64,000 bases of DNA from NCBI GenBank assembly GCA_038002745.1, contig JBBODD010000001.1, forward strand, positions 3,410,001-3,474,000. Direction: 5' to 3'. The first letter of the stretch is position 1. Every line of letters starts with the position of its first letter. Source of the stretch: Bacillus sp. FSL H8-0547 (lineage in GTDB: Bacteria > Bacillota > Bacilli > Bacillales > Bacillaceae). Of this stretch, positions 53,783 through 63,569 are shown piece by piece. The notes beneath the pieces are model-generated. The model saw only the letters and a list, made by a program, of their open reading frames with translations, was not told the DNA's origin and did no database searches. The translations under genes and the position numbers were made by a program.

Positions 53783-54556
53783 ATGGAATACGAGCAGTTT
53801 ATAAACGAAATTAAAAGGATGACGGGGATTGATCTGTCGCTCTACAAGGAAGCACAGATGAAAAGAAGGTTAATTTCCCTCTACATAAAAAGAGGATGCA
53901 GCGGGTTTTGGGACTACAGTGAACGTCTGCGGAAAGAGCCGGAGCTGCTGGCCGAGCTGCTTGACAAAATGACGATAAACGTCACGGAATTTTACAGGAA
54001 TAAAAAACAGTGGGAAATGCTTGAAACGAAGCTTCTTCCGGACATGATCAAAAAGCCCGGGACGCTGAAGGTGTGGAGTGCGGCCTGCTCAACCGGCGAA
54101 GAGCCCTATACGCTTGCCATGATTTTGTCAAAGTACGCTGCCCTGTCAGACATCCGCATTCTGGCAACAGATTTGGATGAAACGGTACTAAAAAGAGCGG
54201 AAGCGGGGGTTTTTCCTGAAAGAAGCCTGTCAGAGCTGCCTGACGGAATGAGGGGCAAATACTTTTCAGGAGATGGGACAGGCTATAAAATTAAGAATGA
54301 CCTGAAAAAATCGGTGCAGTTCAGAAAGCATAATCTTCTCTCAGACCGTTATGAAAGCGGCTTTGATTTGATAATTTGCCGCAACGTTCTGATTTATTTT
54401 ACAGAAGCGGCGAAAGAAACCATTTATGAAAAGTTCTCAAATGCGCTGAAACCGGGGGGAATCCTGTTTGTTGGAAGCACAGAGCAGATTTTTCATGCCC
54501 ATACATATGGTCTGGAATCGGCAGGCACTTTTTTCTACAGAAAAAAACAACTGTAA
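53783..54556 (+). CDS. cheR: Chemotaxis protein methyltransferase CheR
   Basis: 257-residue SAM-dependent methyltransferase that methylates chemoreceptor glutamates. A CheR N-terminal helical domain (FINEIKRMTGIDLSLYKEAQ) is followed by the catalytic domain with LKVWSAACSTGEEPYTLAMI, ILATDLDETVLKRAEAGVF and FDLIICRNVLIYF. ATG 53783 is 8 bp from AGAGGAG; an ATG at 53762 precedes that site. In B. subtilis cheR also heads the aro-trp region. Confidence 0.95.
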   Translation: MEYEQFINEIKRMTGIDLSLYKEAQMKRRLISLYIKRGCSGFWDYSERLRKEPELLAELLDKMTINVTEFYRNKKQWEMLETKLLPDMIKKPGTLKVWSAACSTGEEPYTLAMILSKYAALSDIRILATDLDETVLKRAEAGVFPERSLSELPDGMRGKYFSGDGTGYKIKNDLKKSVQFRKHNLLSDRYESGFDLIICRNVLIYFTEAAKETIYEKFSNALKPGGILFVGSTEQIFHAHTYGLESAGTFFYRKKQL

Positions 54557-54632
54557 ATCTTTCTATTCATCCTTAGGAGGATATGATATAGTGTTACTTA
54601 AAAGCGTTAGTGCGATGAAGGGAGAGCTTTAG

Positions 54633-55805
54633 ATGAGATACTTAACAGCAGGAGAATCACATGGTCCTCAGTTAACTGCAATTGTGGAAGGAGTGCCGGC
54701 AGGTCTTGCTATTACTGCCGAGGACATCAACCGCGATCTTGCGCGCAGACAAAAAGGACATGGCAGAGGAAGAAGAATGCAGATAGAAAAAGATGAGGTG
54801 CAGATAACAAGCGGAATCCGCCACGGAAAAGCGCTTGGCTCTCCAATTGCACTCGTTGTTGAAAATAATGATTGGAAGCATTGGACAAAGATTATGGGGA
54901 TCGAGCCTTTAGAAGAAGGCGAGGAAAAGGAGATCAAGCGTCAGATCAGCCGCCCCCGTCCCGGTCATGCTGATTTGAACGGTGCCATTAAATACGGACA
55001 CCGCGATATACGCAATGTGCTTGAGCGGTCTTCAGCCCGTGAAACAACGGTCAGAGTAGCTGTAGGCGCAGTCGCTAAAAGACTGCTTGCAGAACTTGGG
55101 ATCAAAGTGGCAGGTCATGTTGTGGAAATCGGTTCTGTAAAAGCAGAAAAGACAGAATACTCTTCAATTGAAGAACTGCAGCGTGTAACAGAGGATTCGC
55201 CGGTTAGATGCCTCGATGAGGATGCTGCCGTTAAAATGATGCAGGCGATTGATGATGCCAAGAGCAACGGAGACTCAATCGGAGGCATTGTTGAAGTGAT
55301 TGTTGAAGGGATGCCTGCAGGAGTAGGCAGCTACGTCCATTATGACCGCAAGCTTGATTCGAAAATTGCGGGTGCTATCATCAGCATCAATGCTTTCAAA
55401 GGCGTTGAGTTTGGAATGGGCTTTGAGGCTGCACGAAAATTCGGAAGCGAAGTGCATGATGAAATTACTTGGTCAAAAGAACAGGGCTACTCCCGCAAAA
55501 CGAACCGTCTCGGAGGATTTGAAGGCGGAATGTCAACGGGCATGCCGATTGTGGTCAGAGGAGTCATGAAGCCGATTCCTACCCTTTACAAACCGCTGCA
55601 AAGTGTTGATATTGAAACAAAAGAGCCGTTTTCTGCAAGTATTGAACGTTCGGACAGCTGTGCAGTTCCTGCTGCAAGTGTTGTGGCTGAAGCGGTTGTC
55701 GCATGGGAAATTGCATCAGCCATAGTAGAACAATTCGGCTCTGACCGTATAGACGCCCTGCAAAAAGAAATTCAGGAAATTCGCGAGTACGCGAGGGAAT
55801 TCTAA
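54633..55805 (+). CDS. aroC: Chorismate synthase (AroC; AroF in B. subtilis)
   Basis: 390-residue flavin-dependent enzyme converting EPSP to chorismate, the last step of the shikimate pathway. Signatures: [39 protein letters not shown] and the [18 protein letters not shown] segment, plus late [24 protein letters not shown] precedes the start. Its stop shares one base with the aroB start, so it is coupled within the aro-trp supraoperon. Confidence 0.97.
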   Translation: MRYLTAGESHGPQLTAIVEGVPAGLAITAEDINRDLARRQKGHGRGRRMQIEKDEVQITSGIRHGKALGSPIALVVENNDWKHWTKIMGIEPLEEGEEKEIKRQISRPRPGHADLNGAIKYGHRDIRNVLERSSARETTVRVAVGAVAKRLLAELGIKVAGHVVEIGSVKAEKTEYSSIEELQRVTEDSPVRCLDEDAAVKMMQAIDDAKSNGDSIGGIVEVIVEGMPAGVGSYVHYDRKLDSKIAGAIISINAFKGVEFGMGFEAARKFGSEVHDEITWSKEQGYSRKTNRLGGFEGGMSTGMPIVVRGVMKPIPTLYKPLQSVDIETKEPFSASIERSDSCAVPAASVVAEAVVAWEIASAIVEQFGSDRIDALQKEIQEIREYAREF

Positions 55806-56890
55806 TGAAACAGCTTGTTGTTGAAACCTCTGCAAGTTCCTACCCTGTTATTGTCGGGGCAGGTGTGATTGAAACAGAACTAATGAAACAGCTGGAGCGG
55901 TTAAACCCAAGCAGAATCCTGGTTATTGCCGATTCAGCTGTTCAGAATCTATACGGGGATAAGCTGATGCGGGCAGTCAGCTCATTCCCGTCCGATGCTT
56001 ATGCCGTTCCGAGCGGAGAGGAAAGCAAGTCATTTCAAATGTATTATGACATTCAAACGTTTGCCCTGAAGCAAGGACTTGACAGAAAATCTCTCATTCT
56101 CGCATTCGGCGGAGGCGTTATTGGCGACCTTGCCGGCTTTGTCGCTGCTACCTATATGAGGGGCATTCCTTTTATCCAGCTTCCTACAACGCTGCTTGCC
56201 CATGACAGCGCTGTTGGCGGTAAAGTGGCCGTCAATCATCCGGAAGGGAAAAATATGATTGGTGCCTTTTATCAGCCTGAAGCTGTCATTTATGATCTTG
56301 ATTTCCTTGAATCCCTGCCTGAAAGCGAACTGCGGTCAGGTTTTGCAGAAGTCATCAAGCATGGGCTGATAGGAAATGAAGAGTTATACAGATGGCTGAG
56401 TCGTGAGATACATGATGTGCGCAGAATCAATGATTCCATGCTGCAGCGGATGATCCTGCAAGGCATTTCTGTAAAGGCTGCTGTCGTTAAAGAAGATGAA
56501 AAGGAATCAGGAGTGAGGGCGCATCTGAATTTTGGCCACACCCTCGGCCATGCAATCGAATCAGGAGCAGGATACGGGAAGATCAGCCACGGCGACGCAG
56601 TCGCAGCAGGCATGCTGTTTGCTGTATGGCTGAGTAATCTCACTCTCGGCGCGGATCTTCCGTACGAAGAGATTAAATCGTGGTTTGGTGAGCTCGGGTT
56701 TCCAACAGCAGTTCCGAGCCATCTTGATACAGACCTGCTCATTAGCAAAATGATGAAAGATAAAAAAGCCAGCTCGGGAACCATCACAATGGTGCTTCTT
56801 CAGTCTATTGGTGAATGCAGAACGCAAGCCTTTGAAAAAGACCGTTTAAGATCCCTGCTGGAAAACTGGAGACAGGAGGGAACTGTATGA
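55805..56890 (+). CDS. aroB: 3-dehydroquinate synthase AroB
   Basis: 361-residue NAD- and zinc-dependent enzyme forming 3-dehydroquinate from DAHP. The nucleotide-binding motif is LAFGGGVIGDLAGFVAATYMRG (given by its blocks GGGVIGD and AGFVAATY). Metal ligands are in GFAEVIKHG, LNFGHTLGHAIE and SHGDAVAAGM. The 4-bp overlap with aroH (ATGA) shows coupling. Confidence 0.97.
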   Translation: MKQLVVETSASSYPVIVGAGVIETELMKQLERLNPSRILVIADSAVQNLYGDKLMRAVSSFPSDAYAVPSGEESKSFQMYYDIQTFALKQGLDRKSLILAFGGGVIGDLAGFVAATYMRGIPFIQLPTTLLAHDSAVGGKVAVNHPEGKNMIGAFYQPEAVIYDLDFLESLPESELRSGFAEVIKHGLIGNEELYRWLSREIHDVRRINDSMLQRMILQGISVKAAVVKEDEKESGVRAHLNFGHTLGHAIESGAGYGKISHGDAVAAGMLFAVWLSNLTLGADLPYEEIKSWFGELGFPTAVPSHLDTDLLISKMMKDKKASSGTITMVLLQSIGECRTQAFEKDRLRSLLENWRQEGTV

Positions 56891-57252
56891 TTCGGGGAAT
56901 AAGAGGAGCTGCAACCGTTCAGCAAAACAATGAGCAGGAAATAATACAGGCAACAGAAGCGCTGCTTCTTGAGATGATCGATCTCAATCATGTGAAGGCT
57001 GAAGATGTGACGTCCGTCCTGTTTTCAACAACAGCGGATTTGACCACAGTGTTCCCTGCTAAAGCGTTACGGAATTTTGATGGCTGGGAATATGTTCCTG
57101 TTATGTGCATGCAGGAAATTCCGGTTGAAGGAAGCCTTGAGAAGTGCATCAGGGTCATGATGACGGCTGAAACACCGCTTAGCCAAAAGGAAGTCAAACA
57201 TGTTTATCAGGGAAAAGCGACGGTTTTAAGGCCGGACCTTTCAGGAAAATAA
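56887..57252 (+). CDS. aroH: Chorismate mutase AroH
   Basis: 121-residue trimeric AroH-type chorismate mutase, which diverts chorismate to prephenate. Active-site elements: MIRGIRGAATV (Arg7), MIDLNHVKAEDVTSVLFSTT and the Arg in AKALRNFDGWEYVP. It lies directly upstream of the trp leader, as in B. subtilis, so readthrough can feed the trp genes. Confidence 0.95.
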   Translation: MIRGIRGAATVQQNNEQEIIQATEALLLEMIDLNHVKAEDVTSVLFSTTADLTTVFPAKALRNFDGWEYVPVMCMQEIPVEGSLEKCIRVMMTAETPLSQKEVKHVYQGKATVLRPDLSGK

Positions 57253-57276
57253 ACGTCACAGCTGGGAAGTCTTTCG

Positions 57277-57305
57277 TTGACACTATTCAAAAGCTGTATT
57301 AACAT
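57277..57305 (+). promoter_or_regulatory. trp operon promoter
   Basis: TTGACA (57277-57282), 17 bp, TAACAT (57300-57305). Transcription would begin near 57312, just ahead of a 5' hairpin TTAGAAG-AGAG-CTTCTAA (57324-57341). Confidence 0.8.
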
Positions 57306-57356
57306 AGTTCACAAGAATAGAAATTAGAAGAGAGCTTCTAATATGTTCCAGTGCGT

Positions 57357-57449
57357 TAGCTGAGTTTAGAGATCAGGAAATACAAGAGACACGATACATT
57401 TAGCAAGAGTTTAGTTTAGGGTAGCCGAGAATGAGTCAGTTTAGCTGAG
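57357..57449 (+). promoter_or_regulatory. TRAP binding site: (G/U)AG triplet array in the trp leader
   Basis: TAG/GAG triplets start at 57357, 57362, 57367, 57386, 57401, 57407, 57412, 57417, 57422, 57427, 57433, 57442 and 57447, many at the 5-nt period favoured by TRAP, with CAG at 57374 and 57437. At least eleven usable triplets are present. TRAP with tryptophan would wrap this RNA and expose the terminator downstream. Confidence 0.92.
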
Positions 57450-57482
57450 GTATTTTTATATTTACGCTGCGGCATACGTCTA

Positions 57483-57516
57483 CCCAAAAACAGGTTATCC
57501 TTGTTTTTGGGTTTTT
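57483..57516 (+). terminator. trp leader attenuator terminator
   Basis: CCCAAAAACAGG (57483-57494) pairs with CCTTGTTTTTGGG (57499-57511) with one extra base, followed by five T. The competing antiterminator is visible: GTTTAGGGTAG (57414-57424, inside the TRAP site) is complementary to CTACCCAAAAAC (57480-57491) apart from one or two bases. Confidence 0.9.
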
Positions 57517-57543
57517 CTGTTTACCGCGGGCAACCTTCTATAA

Positions 57544-57577
57544 CCTCCTAAATACTTATTCTCCACACTGCTGGAGG
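57544..57577 (+). promoter_or_regulatory. Shine-Dalgarno sequestering hairpin of trpE
   Basis: CTCCA (57561-57565) pairs with TGGAG (57572-57576), which is the trpE ribosome site. CCTCC at 57544-57548 is an alternative partner. This matches the second, translational level of TRAP control known from B. subtilis. Confidence 0.6.
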
Positions 57578-57587
57578 AGTGAGTACA

Positions 57588-59132
57588 ATGTTTCATACTG
57601 ATTTTGCCTCATTTAAAGAGGACAGCGGACAGTTTCGGACGATCCCCGTCATCAAATCCTTTCAAGTTGACACCTTTACGCCAATACAGCTCTTTAAGGT
57701 GTTTGAGGATGAAGCAGTCTATCTGCTTGAAAGCAAAGACGCGGAATCATCCTGGTCACGCTATTCCTTTATCGGATTAAATCCATTTTTATTTATTGAA
57801 GAAGAAAAGAACCGTTACTGTATCCGTTCCAAACAGCGGCAGACGCTGCATGAATCATCCTCTCTTAAAGAGATTTTCAAGTGGATGGACGCGTATTTAA
57901 AAGTGAAGGTCCCGGAACTCGATATCCCTTTTGCCGGCGGAGCAGTCGGATATATCGGATATGATTCTGTCACGATGTTTGAACGGGTTCCGCAGCACAA
58001 ACATCAGGATCTTTCCTTTAAAAAATGCCTGCTGTTTGTCTGTTCGACCATGATTGCCTATGATCATCAGGATAAGAAGCTTTCATTTATCCAATATGAA
58101 CGTCTTACCGGCAAGGAATCGGAAGAGGGAATACGCGCTGTCTACGGAATGGCAGAAGCGAAAATCAGCCAGCTGATCTCAAAGCTTGGCGAGAAAAGGG
58201 ATTTTCACGACCTGATGCTTTCTCCGACGGATCAGGCATCCGTTTCTTTTGAGGGTGTCACTTCAAACTTCGAAAAAGCAGACTTCCTTGAAGCTGTTGA
58301 AAAAATCAAAGAATATATCCGCTCAGGCGATATTTTTCAGGGCGTTCTTTCTCAGCGGTTTGAAATCCCGGTAACGGCAGGAGGATTTGATCTCTACCGC
58401 ATGCTCAGGGTCGTGAACCCTTCCCCTTATATGTTCTATATTAAGTTTGACGGCACAGAGCTGATCGGAAGTTCTCCTGAACGGCTGATCTACGTACAGA
58501 ACGGATATTTGGAAATCCATCCGATTGCAGGCACAAGGAAGCGCGGGAAAACCGAGGAAGAAGATTTGCTTCTTGAAGAAGACCTTCGACAGGATGAAAA
58601 AGAAAAAGCAGAGCATTACATGCTGGTGGACCTTGCAAGAAACGATATAGGCAGAGTGGCCGAATACGGATCAGTTAAAACGCCTGTTCTAATGGAGCTT
58701 GGACGCTTTTCACATGTGATGCACCTGATATCAAAAGTAACCGGCCAGCTGAAAAGCAGCACACATCCGATTGATGCCCTGCTTTCTTCCTTTCCCGCCG
58801 GCACAGTGTCCGGTGCTCCCAAGGTTCGTGCCATGCAGATTCTGCAGGAGCTTGAGCCAACAGCGAGAAATGCATACGCCGGCTGCATAGCCTACATTGG
58901 ATTTGACGGAAATATCGATTCCTGCATCACAATCAGAACAATCGCTCTTCAGGGAGGTAAGGCTTATGTACAGGCAGGAGCCGGAATTGTTGCCGACTCA
59001 AAGCCTGAGCTTGAGTGGAAGGAAACGAGAAACAAAGCAAGTGCGCTTATTAAAACGATCGAGCTTGCTGAAAAAGTGTTCGGACAGAAGGAGGGTGACG
59101 GGAATGAAAGCTTTGCTGAACAAATGCATTGA
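57588..59132 (+). CDS. trpE: Anthranilate synthase component I TrpE
   Basis: 514-residue enzyme making anthranilate from chorismate with ammonia supplied by a glutaminase subunit. The tryptophan-binding LLESKDAESSWSRYSFIG lies near the N-terminus. Chorismate-site blocks are IKEYIRSGDIFQGVLSQRFE, SPERLIYVQNGYLEIHPIAGT (noted by ends) and FPAGTVSGAPKVRAMQI. No trpG is in the cluster; Bacillus uses the shared PabA glutaminase encoded elsewhere. ATG 57588 follows GGAGGAGTGAG; GTG 57579 is an alternative. It overlaps trpD by 29 bp. Confidence 0.97.
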   Translation: MFHTDFASFKEDSGQFRTIPVIKSFQVDTFTPIQLFKVFEDEAVYLLESKDAESSWSRYSFIGLNPFLFIEEEKNRYCIRSKQRQTLHESSSLKEIFKWMDAYLKVKVPELDIPFAGGAVGYIGYDSVTMFERVPQHKHQDLSFKKCLLFVCSTMIAYDHQDKKLSFIQYERLTGKESEEGIRAVYGMAEAKISQLISKLGEKRDFHDLMLSPTDQASVSFEGVTSNFEKADFLEAVEKIKEYIRSGDIFQGVLSQRFEIPVTAGGFDLYRMLRVVNPSPYMFYIKFDGTELIGSSPERLIYVQNGYLEIHPIAGTRKRGKTEEEDLLLEEDLRQDEKEKAEHYMLVDLARNDIGRVAEYGSVKTPVLMELGRFSHVMHLISKVTGQLKSSTHPIDALLSSFPAGTVSGAPKVRAMQILQELEPTARNAYAGCIAYIGFDGNIDSCITIRTIALQGGKAYVQAGAGIVADSKPELEWKETRNKASALIKTIELAEKVFGQKEGDGNESFAEQMH

Positions 59133-60120
59133 AGGCCACACGCTGTCTGAACAGGAAGCGATGAGTGCCATGAATCAGGTCATGGAAGGAAAAGCAACTC
59201 CTAGTCAGATAGCAAGCTTTATTTCCATTCTCAGATTCCGCGGGGAAACGGTCGATGAACTTGTCGGGTTTGCTAAAGCAATGAAGCAGCATATGACGCG
59301 GATTGAATATAAAGAAGATGTGATTGATACGTGCGGAACAGGCGGAGACGGCGCCTCAACCTTCAACATTTCAACTGCATCCGCCATTTTGGCATCCTCA
59401 ATGGGCGTAAAAGTGGCAAAGCATGGGAACCGTGCTGTTTCGTCAAAGAGCGGCAGTGCAGATGTGCTTGAACAGCTCGGAATCATGATTCAAACCTCAC
59501 CTGAGGAAGCGAAAAGAGCCCTCCATGAATATGATATGAGCTTTTTGTTCGCGCCGATCTATCACGCATCCATGAAGCATGCGGTAAATCCCCGGAAGGA
59601 AATCGGATTCAGGACGGTTTTTAACCTTCTTGGTCCTCTTGCCAATCCTGCAAATGCAAGACGGCAGGTGATGGGTGTCTTTTCGGCGGAATATGCTGAG
59701 AAAATTGCTCATGCCCTCAGGGAGCTTGGTTCTGAGCACGTTCTTCTTGTGACCGGGAGAGACGGTCTTGATGAATGCAGCATTACTGGCATAACAGATG
59801 TCGTAGAACTGAAAAACGGAAACATCACGCGTTATGAAATCACACCTGAAGAAATGGGTCTTGAAAAAGGGGAACTAAAAGACATTCAAGTGGAAAGCCC
59901 TTCTGAAAGCGCCGAATTAATTCTTTCCGTTTTCCAAGGCAGGAAAAAAGGGGCTGCAGCCAATATTGTTGCACTGAATGCGGGAGCTGCCCTTTACGTT
60001 GCAGGTAAGGCAGACAGTCTGAGAGAAGGAGCTGCGGCTGCTAAACAGGCGATTGAAAATGGTACGGCATACCGTCAGCTTGCACGGCTTCAGCGCAAAA
60101 AGGAGGAACAGTATGCTTAA
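59104..60120 (+). CDS. trpD: Anthranilate phosphoribosyltransferase TrpD
   Basis: 338-residue enzyme adding phosphoribosyl to anthranilate. PRPP-binding motif DTCGTGGDGASTFNISTASA (about 77-96), then KHGNRAVSSKSGSADVLEQL and the metal-site DGLDE. ATG 59104 has GGAGGGTGACGGGA upstream and lies inside the end of trpE. The longer in-frame opening from 58897 is fully inside trpE and not used. Confidence 0.97.
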   Translation: MKALLNKCIEGHTLSEQEAMSAMNQVMEGKATPSQIASFISILRFRGETVDELVGFAKAMKQHMTRIEYKEDVIDTCGTGGDGASTFNISTASAILASSMGVKVAKHGNRAVSSKSGSADVLEQLGIMIQTSPEEAKRALHEYDMSFLFAPIYHASMKHAVNPRKEIGFRTVFNLLGPLANPANARRQVMGVFSAEYAEKIAHALRELGSEHVLLVTGRDGLDECSITGITDVVELKNGNITRYEITPEEMGLEKGELKDIQVESPSESAELILSVFQGRKKGAAANIVALNAGAALYVAGKADSLREGAAAAKQAIENGTAYRQLARLQRKKEEQYA

Positions 60121-60871
60121 TCAGATTCTTGAGAAAAAACGGGAAGAAGTTCAATCCCTGAATATACCTGAAAGAAAGCACGTTTCAGAGAGGTCTTTTT
60201 ACAGTGCCCTCAGACAATCTGCAAGAAAGCCAGCTCTGATAGCAGAAGTTAAGAAGGCTTCTCCCTCTAAAGGGATCATCAAAGAATCGTTTCATCCTGT
60301 TGAAATCGCAAAGGCATATGAAGCCGGAAAAGCAGACTGCCTGTCGGTATTGACGGATGAAACGTTCTTTCAGGGGCACAGAGATTATATCGCCCAAATA
60401 AAAGAGAAAGTCAGCCTTCCTGTATTGAGAAAAGATTTTATCATTGATCATAAACAAATCATTGAGTCCAGCCATATTGGCGCAGATGCTGTCCTGCTGA
60501 TCGGTGAAGCGCTGGACCCGATTTTGCTTCATGAGCTTTATGTTCATGCGGGTGAACTGAATCTTGACGTCCTTGTGGAAGTGCATTCGCTGCCAGTGCT
60601 TGAAAAACTGCTGCCGCATTTCACGCCAAAGATTCTGGGAGTCAACAACAGGGATCTTACGACCTTTCAAACCGATATCCGTCAAATTGAAAAAATCAGT
60701 GAGGCAGTGCCTAAAGAGACGCTGCTCGTGAGCGAGAGCGGCATTTTCACGTTCAGCGACGTAGAAACCGTTAAAAGCAGGGGCGCTGACGCCATTCTGG
60801 TCGGAGAATCCCTGATGAGGGAAGAGAATCAGACGTCGGCCATTCAAAGGCTTTACGGTGAAACAGAATGA
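60113..60871 (+). CDS. trpC: Indole-3-glycerol phosphate synthase TrpC
   Basis: 252-residue TIM barrel enzyme. Catalytic and substrate motifs: LIAEVKKASPSKGII (Lys and Glu/Lys pair), VLTDETFFQG, LRKDFIIDHKQI, EVHSLPVLEKLLPH, LGVNNRDLTTF and ESGIFTFSDV. AGGAGGAACAGT precedes ATG 60113. Overlap with trpD is 8 bp. Monofunctional: trpF is a separate gene here. Confidence 0.97.
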   Translation: MLNQILEKKREEVQSLNIPERKHVSERSFYSALRQSARKPALIAEVKKASPSKGIIKESFHPVEIAKAYEAGKADCLSVLTDETFFQGHRDYIAQIKEKVSLPVLRKDFIIDHKQIIESSHIGADAVLLIGEALDPILLHELYVHAGELNLDVLVEVHSLPVLEKLLPHFTPKILGVNNRDLTTFQTDIRQIEKISEAVPKETLLVSESGIFTFSDVETVKSRGADAILVGESLMREENQTSAIQRLYGETE

Positions 60872-61524
60872 ACAAGCCGCTCATTAAGATTTGCGGGAAT
60901 CGCTCTCTTCACGATTTATCACTGACCGCGGCTTCATCCGCTGACTATCTGGGTCTGATTTTTGCAAAAAGCAAGAGGCGGGTTCAGACGGAGCAGGTAA
61001 AGGAGTGGCTGCAAAAGGTGGACCTGAGAGGGAAAAAGCTCGCAGCAGTGTTTGTAAATGCGCCAAATGAAGAAATTGAGAGCGTTCTGAGAGAACTTCC
61101 GATTGACGTTATCCAGCTCCACGGAAGCGAAACCCCTGATCAAGCAGGCGAAATCAAGCGCAGGTTCGGGGCGGAAGTCTGGAAGGCCCTTCCCCATAAA
61201 GAGGATACTCTCTCCCTTATGAGAGACTATGAAGATCCAGCCGATGGTTTTGTTATAGATTCAAAAGTTAAAGAGACGTTTGGCGGAACAGGGGAAACCT
61301 TCGACTGGTCGAGTGTCCCTGCCTATATAAAAGCAGCAGAAGAAATGAACAGGAAGATATTTATTGCAGGAGGAATCGGTCCTGACAACATTGACGGCCT
61401 GCTGGCATTGACGCCTGGTGGAATCGATCTGTCGAGCGGTATTGAACAGAATGAGAGAAAAGACGAGCTATTACTCAGAAGATTTGAAGAAAGGGTGAAT
61501 CAGCATGTATCAATTTCCGGATGA
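60868..61524 (+). CDS. trpF: Phosphoribosylanthranilate isomerase TrpF
   Basis: 218-residue TIM barrel isomerase. Catalytic Cys is in [12 protein letters not shown] at the N-terminus, with [28 protein letters not shown], the catalytic Asp in [20 protein letters not shown], and [11 protein letters not shown] with GIDLSSGIE binding phosphate. Note Asn follows the Cys-Gly where many homologues have ICGLxR or ICGIT. ATGA overlap with trpC. Confidence 0.95.
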   Translation: MNKPLIKICGNRSLHDLSLTAASSADYLGLIFAKSKRRVQTEQVKEWLQKVDLRGKKLAAVFVNAPNEEIESVLRELPIDVIQLHGSETPDQAGEIKRRFGAEVWKALPHKEDTLSLMRDYEDPADGFVIDSKVKETFGGTGETFDWSSVPAYIKAAEEMNRKIFIAGGIGPDNIDGLLALTPGGIDLSSGIEQNERKDELLLRRFEERVNQHVSISG

Positions 61525-62734
61525 GTTTGGCAGATATGGAGAATTCGGAGGAAAGTATGTTCCTGAAACGCTAATGCAGCCGCTGGCTGAACTTCAGGAG
61601 GCATTTGAGGAAGCCATTGCAGACAGCGGGTTTATGAACGAATACCGCCGCCTGCTTTCGGAATATTCCGGACGCCCGACGGCTTTGACCTATGCAGAAA
61701 ACGTGTCGGAAAAGCTTGGCGGAGCAAAAATCTTCTTGAAAAGAGAGGATTTGAATCATACAGGCGCCCACAAAATCAATAACGCAATCGGCCAGGCGCT
61801 GCTTGCAAAAAAAATGGGGAAAACGAAGATCATAGCTGAAACAGGAGCAGGCCAGCACGGTGTTGCGGCTGCAACGGTAGCGGCAAAGTTTGGCCTCGAA
61901 TGCAAAGTATTCATGGGACAGGAGGATGTCAGCAGACAGGAGCTGAACGTATTCCGGATGAAGCTGCTTGGCGCAGAGGTCATTCCTGTCCACAGCGGAA
62001 ACAAAACGCTGAAGGATGCCACGAATGAATCGATCCGCTACTGGGTGCAGCATTGCGAAGACCATTTTTATATGATCGGATCCGTTGTCGGTCCACACCC
62101 GTACCCGCAAATGGTCAGAGAGTTTCAGAGAGTTATAGGAGACGAGGCAAAAGAGCAGCTTCAAAGCAGGCTGAATACTCTTCCGGACAAAGTTGTGGCA
62201 TGTGTCGGAGGGGGAAGCAATGCGATTGGCATGTTCGCTGCCTTTATTGATGAAGAAGTTGACCTTGTAGGTGTAGAGGCTGCAGGTAAAGGAACTGATA
62301 CTGACCTTCACGCAGCAACGATTGCTAAAGGAACGAAGGGTGTCATCCACGGCTCTCTGACGTATCTGCTTCAGGATGAACACGGCCAGATTACGGAGCC
62401 GTATTCCATTTCGGCCGGGCTTGACTATCCGGGAATCGGTCCTGAGCATGCCCATCTTTCGTTAACAGGCCGTGTTTCCTATGAAAGTGTAACAGACGAT
62501 GAAGCAATGTCAGCATTAACGTTCCTTGCGCAGGAGGAGGGAATTCTTCCTGCCATCGAAACAGCCCATGCGCTGGCAAAGGCGTTTGACCTTGCAAAGC
62601 AGATGAAACGGGATGAAACACTGATGATTTGTTTATCCGGACGCGGCGATAAGGACGTCCACACATTAATGGATTCTTTTGAAGGGGGCGGCAAGCATGA
62701 AGACACACCTGCAGAACCTGCTTTCACAAAATAA
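61505..62734 (+). CDS. trpB: Tryptophan synthase beta chain TrpB
   Basis: 409-residue PLP enzyme joining indole and serine. PLP lysine is Lys90 in [14 protein letters not shown]. The phosphate-binding loop is [15 protein letters not shown], with [20 protein letters not shown] upstream. The start at 61505 gives the family N-terminus and overlaps trpF by 20 bp. It forms the alpha2-beta2 complex with TrpA. Confidence 0.97.
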   Translation: MYQFPDEFGRYGEFGGKYVPETLMQPLAELQEAFEEAIADSGFMNEYRRLLSEYSGRPTALTYAENVSEKLGGAKIFLKREDLNHTGAHKINNAIGQALLAKKMGKTKIIAETGAGQHGVAAATVAAKFGLECKVFMGQEDVSRQELNVFRMKLLGAEVIPVHSGNKTLKDATNESIRYWVQHCEDHFYMIGSVVGPHPYPQMVREFQRVIGDEAKEQLQSRLNTLPDKVVACVGGGSNAIGMFAAFIDEEVDLVGVEAAGKGTDTDLHAATIAKGTKGVIHGSLTYLLQDEHGQITEPYSISAGLDYPGIGPEHAHLSLTGRVSYESVTDDEAMSALTFLAQEEGILPAIETAHALAKAFDLAKQMKRDETLMICLSGRGDKDVHTLMDSFEGGGKHEDTPAEPAFTK

Positions 62735-63518
62735 GAAGCTTTTCGTTCCGTTCATTACAGCGGGAGATCCAAACGGTGAGGCGACCATCGGACTTGCACT
62801 TGCCCTGCAGAAAGCCGGCGCCTCGGCTATTGAGCTTGGCATTCCCTATTCAGATCCGCTTGCAGACGGACCTGTTATTCAGCGGGCATCTCAAAGAGCT
62901 CTCGCAGAAGGAATGAATATTGTAAAAGCAATGGAACTCGTTCCGGTGATGAGAGAAAATGGTCTGACTATTCCAATCATTCTTTTTACGTATTATAATC
63001 CTGTGTTACAATTAGGAAAAGAATCCTTTTTTGCTTTAGCGGAGAAAAATACAATCGACGGACTGCTGATTCCGGACCTTCCTTTTGAAGAAAGCGGAGA
63101 TTTGAGGGAATCATGCAGACAGCATGGGGTGACGTTCATTTCCATGGTGGCCCCGACTTCAAGCGGCCGGCTGAAAAAAATCGTCTCAAGTGCGGAAGGC
63201 TTCCTGTACTGCGTATCATCGCTCGGTGTAACGGGCTCGCGCAAAACCTTCGACAAGCGCATCTTTGATTTCCTTGAAGAAGTAAAACAGGAGGCGGATG
63301 TCCCTGTCCTAGTCGGCTTTGGCGTTTCCACGAGGCAGCATGTGGAAGAACTGACCAAAACGTGCGACGGAGTCGTTGTAGGCAGCGCCCTGATCGAAGA
63401 AGTGGAACGATTATCGCAAAAGCTCAAAGACCCGGATGCGCGGATTGCTGCTTTTGAAGAGTTTCAGAAGAAAGCCGCTTCCTTTGTATTGCCCGCTGAA
63501 GTTGAAATCGGATCATAG
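62697..63518 (+). CDS. trpA: Tryptophan synthase alpha chain TrpA
   Basis: 273-residue TIM barrel that releases indole from indole-3-glycerol phosphate. Catalytic residues: Glu46 in [11 protein letters not shown] and Asp57 in LADGP. Substrate loops are [21 protein letters not shown] and [15 protein letters not shown] 62697 has GGGGGCGGC upstream and lies 38 bp inside trpB, a strong coupling. It is the last trp gene; hisC follows after 51 bp. Confidence 0.97.
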   Translation: MKTHLQNLLSQNKKLFVPFITAGDPNGEATIGLALALQKAGASAIELGIPYSDPLADGPVIQRASQRALAEGMNIVKAMELVPVMRENGLTIPIILFTYYNPVLQLGKESFFALAEKNTIDGLLIPDLPFEESGDLRESCRQHGVTFISMVAPTSSGRLKKIVSSAEGFLYCVSSLGVTGSRKTFDKRIFDFLEEVKQEADVPVLVGFGVSTRQHVEELTKTCDGVVVGSALIEEVERLSQKLKDPDARIAAFEEFQKKAASFVLPAEVEIGS

Positions 63519-63569
63519 AGCAGTATGCGAAGGCTTCCTTCGCGTTCAAAACAGAAGAGGTGTCTACTT

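Noticed and set aside
58897-59103. N-terminal extension of TrpD by 69 codons
   Set aside because: Lies wholly inside trpE in another frame; ATG 59104 has the ribosome site and the family start.
61571-62455. 294-codon minus-strand ORF
   Set aside because: Antisense shadow of trpB, which has full family motifs.
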